A DNA stretch of 64,000 nucleotides from QKTW01 sp052161885 (GTDB taxonomy: Bacteria; Bacteroidota; Bacteroidia; Chitinophagales; Chitinophagaceae), in assembly GCA_052161885.1 (NCBI GenBank), contig CP197396.1:868001-932000 (forward strand), in the 5' to 3' direction. Of the stretch, positions 62,427-64,000 are shown one piece after another. Below the pieces are notes generated by a model, which ran no database searches, was not told the origin of the DNA, and saw only the letters and a program-made list of their open reading frames with translations. The position numbers were made by a program, and so were the translations under genes. The first letter of the stretch is position 1. The number at the start of each line of letters is the position of its first letter.

Positions 62427-62455
62427 AAATGTGAAAATTAGCTGATTAGTTAATG
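62427..62455 (+). repeat. Dispersed intergenic repeat (AAATGTGAAAATTAGC family), plus copy
   Basis: AAATGTGAAAATTAGCTGAT and TTAGTTAATG start five bases after the pgk stop and match the copies at 33899 and 17640 in all but a few bases. Confidence 0.75.
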
Positions 62456-62471
62456 AAAAATATAATGAACT

Positions 62472-62504
62472 GGTCCGGGCATCTCGCCCGGACTTTTTTA
62501 TTGT
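62472..62504 (+). terminator. Probable terminator after pgk
   Basis: GTCCGGGC / GCCCGGAC (62473-62480 and 62486-62493) with an ATCTC loop is followed by TTTTTTATTG, about 50 bases after the pgk stop. Confidence 0.72.
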
Positions 62505-62507
62505 TAC

Positions 62508-62585
62508 GCTGTTCCGTAGCCCCATCAAGGCCGTCATTCAGAGCGTAGTGTAACGGAGCGTGGAATCTCCTGAGATGCAGCGGTA
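62508..62585 (+). repeat. Partial copy of the GTCATTCAGAGCG intergenic repeat
   Basis: Shares GCCCCATCAAGGCCGTCATT, then CAGAGCG and GCGTGGAATCTCCTGAGATG, with the two longer copies at 62742-62864 and 63461-63583, but lacks the internal GATGTTCCG segment and the 3' portion. Confidence 0.7.
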
Positions 62586-62624
62586 CAAATGCTTTGTATT
62601 ACGCAGCCCTTATTACGTAACAAA

Positions 62625-62731
62625 CCCACCCCTTGCCCCTCCGAGGAGGGGAAGTGTTACGCGGAAACATGTTTTACAATAAGAGATAAATAACCACACT
62701 TCCCCGCTTGAGCGGGGTTAGGGGTGTGTTT
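62625..62731. repeat. Inverted pair of REP-like hairpins (BIME-like)
   Basis: Left arm ACCCACCCCTTGCCCCTCC (62625-62643) with GAGGAGGGGAAGTG and right arm CACTTCCCCGCTTGAGCGGG and GTTAGGGGTGTG are inverted relative to each other. Each contains its own short hairpin (CCCCTCCGAGGAGGGG and CCCCGCTTGAGCGGGG). This is the form of REP-type palindromes found in Bacteroidota intergenic DNA. No transposase is nearby. Confidence 0.7.
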
Positions 62732-62741
62732 TTTATGGATT

Positions 62742-62864
62742 GCTGTTCTGGATGTTCCGCAGCCCCATCAAGGCCGTCATTCAGAGCGGAACGCAGTGTA
62801 GCGTGGAATCTCCTGAGATGCAAAGGTGTCGGTGAGTAGCATTACCTCCGCCGTTTTATATAGG
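62742..62864 (+). repeat. 123-bp direct repeat, copy 1
   Basis: Starts GCTGTTCTGGATGTTCCGC and ends ATTACCTCCGCCG then TTTTATATAGG. The second copy (63461-63583) differs at only a handful of positions. The two copies flank the small secreted protein gene at 62926-63348. Confidence 0.82.
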
Positions 62865-62925
62865 CTTACCACCGGACGCCCTGCAGAACATTCTAAGCTG
62901 AGAAACAAAATTTTTTTATTTCATC

Positions 62926-63348
62926 CTAATGTTTTGCATTTCTCGCCACCGGCGTAGTAAACATAGCAAAATTAAAGTAGCCACAATACATATACACGTT
63001 CGACCTCCGGGAATGTTTTTTATTCCTGCATTTTTTGATAGTTATACTTACTTCATCCTGGTACTTTTCTTTTCCCTGGAATGAAAGATCAAAATACCCC
63101 AACCGGGACTTTCTTTTTTGTGAAATAGGATAAACGACCCTGTAGTCAAGGGTTCTATCCAGTAAAAAAGAATCAGCACCCGATACGGCAGATTTGTAAA
63201 CAGTATCATTATTGCTGCTGTTGATAACAAAATACCTTCCTCGGGTATACGCACTTGTATCAAATCCTATATGGACGGCAATATTTTTTGTCTGGGCTCT
63301 TACCCTGTCACACCACAGGAGTAAGAATATAAACAGGATAATTCTCAT
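62926..63348 (-). CDS. Small secreted hypothetical protein
   Basis: A 140-residue protein from ATG 63348 (MRIILFIFLLLWCDRVRAQ), a signal peptide. The mature part is beta-rich and Asn/Ser/Thr-containing (FDTSAYTRGRYFVINSSNND and FDLSFQGKEKYQDEV) with a basic C-terminal end (KKCRNKKHSRRSN). I do not recognise a family. It lies between two nearly identical 123-bp repeats, which may mark an inserted block. A few in-frame residues precede the chosen start. Confidence 0.6.
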   Translation of the reverse strand: MRIILFIFLLLWCDRVRAQTKNIAVHIGFDTSAYTRGRYFVINSSNNDTVYKSAVSGADSFLLDRTLDYRVVYPISQKRKSRLGYFDLSFQGKEKYQDEVSITIKKCRNKKHSRRSNVYMYCGYFNFAMFTTPVARNAKH

Positions 63349-63460
63349 AAAAGGGCTTATTTCCATTTGCTGAAATTATTATTTTCAATCTACATCGGTG
63401 TCATAGCTGAGTACAATAAAAAATAAAGCTCCCACTTTCGCGGAAGCTTAAATACATTTT

Positions 63461-63583
63461 GCTGTTCCGGATGTTCCGCAGCCCCATCAAGGACGTCATT
63501 CAGAGCGGAACGTAGTGCAGCGTGGAATCTCCTCAGATATAGCGGTGCCGGTGAGTAGCATTACCTCCGCCGTTTTATATAGG
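63461..63583 (+). repeat. 123-bp direct repeat, copy 2
   Basis: Starts GCTGTTCCGGATGTTCCGC and ends with CCGTTTTATATAGG, matching 62742-62864 almost throughout. Weaker similarity continues past both copies (GGACGCCCTGCAGAACATTC versus GAATGCCCTGCGGAATATCC), interrupted by about 30 extra bases in this copy. Confidence 0.82.
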
Positions 63584-63666
63584 CAGGCATTACAAATGCC
63601 CTTTATCCTTACTGCCGAATGCCCTGCGGAATATCCGGCGGAGCAGACAGAGCAGAGCGAGACTGT

Positions 63667-64000
63667 TTAGAACAGTGGTGCAAGATCTATGTTAGAAATT
63701 ATGAAGTCAATTACTTGATTAGACATCCATATAAAATCACTATTTGTAAGGAAAGGCTGTGTCGTATTGCTTTCATTACTCCATATTAAGTGCTGCTTTC
63801 CCTCTGTCCATTTTATTTGTAATGAGACATTCTGACCGTTTAAACTGTAAAGAACGACACGATCAGTCTTTTCTTGTTTATGGTTATTAGTTGTAAGAAT
63901 GTAAATTAAGTCTTTTATATATCTTACTAAAGTTGTGTTGTCAGTTCTGTTATCACATTTTAATAGAGCTTCTTTAAGACTAATAAAGTCACCTTTAATT
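63667..64000 (-). CDS. Partial unknown AT-rich gene (cut by the right edge)
   Basis: On the minus strand, an open frame enters from the right edge (first complete codon near 63999) and runs 110 codons to TAA at 63667-63669. It reads IKGDFISLKEALLKCDNRTD and onward to LAPLF. The region is clearly more AT-rich than the rest of the window and uses many AAT, ATA, TTA and AGA codons. The protein has a helical, Asn/Lys-rich look without signal peptide. No family recognised. The composition suggests acquired DNA. Confidence 0.6.
   Translation of the reverse strand, partial: IKGDFISLKEALLKCDNRTDNTTLVRYIKDLIYILTTNNHKQEKTDRVVLYSLNGQNVSLQIKWTEGKQHLIWSNESNTTQPFLTNSDFIWMSNQVIDFIISNIDLAPLF

Noticed and set aside
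62926..63348. Insertion sequence bracketed by the 123-bp repeats
   Set aside because: The bracketed gene is a small secreted protein, not a transposase, and the repeats are direct rather than terminal inverted; a transposon is unsupported.
1..64000. CRISPR array, tRNA or rRNA genes
   Set aside because: No regularly spaced direct repeats and no tRNA-like T-arm or CCA patterns or rRNA-like sequence were noticed. Repeats found are dispersed or paired only.

Overview
The window reads as chromosome of a member of the Bacteroidota, most likely a Chitinophagaceae-like organism. This is inferred from several independent signs. Four secreted proteins end in a type IX secretion (T9SS, Por) sorting domain with the YPNPV-type start. 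The primary sigma factor is the short Bacteroidota form of about 285 residues without region 1.1. Upstream regions repeatedly carry the Bacteroidota -7 element TAnnTTTG (lysS, gapA, miaB, thiL, mltG and others), and intergenic repeats are of the kind common in this phylum. No rRNA, tRNA, CRISPR array, insertion sequence or prophage was found.

Layout. 1-7.4 kb: the tail of a membrane protein, a small hotdog-like protein, lysS, a methyltransferase, a GIN-domain lipoprotein, tryptophan 2,3-dioxygenase and an ABC exporter pair. 7.4-16.4 kb: a minus-strand block of secreted proteins: a cupredoxin and a giant S8 peptidase (both T9SS cargo), then a DUF1501/DUF1800 pair. 16.5-26.6 kb: threonine aldolase, a T9SS-exported nuclease/phosphatase-like protein, a transglutaminase-like protein, a di-haem cytochrome c peroxidase, the CbpA/CbpM chaperone pair and a large-subunit catalase. 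26.8-37.5 kb: glutaryl-CoA dehydrogenase, rpoD, a small-protein cluster (GyrI-like, DUF1801-HhH, DUF4287), EVE protein, polyprenyl synthase, thiL, and a tdk-hypothetical-tolC-imp operon. 37.6-50 kb: waaA, clpB, a delta-60 repeat T9SS protein, a LuxR-type response regulator with a large propeller histidine kinase, and a DUF3078 outer-membrane protein.

50-58 kb is a plus-strand envelope and RNA-modification run: miaB, a MntA/HepT toxin-antitoxin pair, a sigma-54 activator, lptE, a TPR-like protein, secG, mltG, an OmpA protein and an LpxR-like deacylase. 58-62.4 kb holds gapA and pgk with a GT-C type membrane glycosyltransferase between them. From 62.4 kb to the right edge the sequence becomes repeat-rich (REP-like hairpins and two 123-bp direct repeats around a small secreted protein), and it ends in a partial, AT-rich unknown gene.

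Most of the window is housekeeping and envelope biology. The items most worth a second look are the MntA/HepT pair inside the miaB run, the structured and dispersed intergenic repeats, a 42-codon ORF abutting pgk, a histidine kinase with a substituted ATP-binding Asp, and the AT-rich gene at the right edge. Nothing seen amounts to a clearly new multi-gene system. All assignments were made by reading the sequence without database searches.
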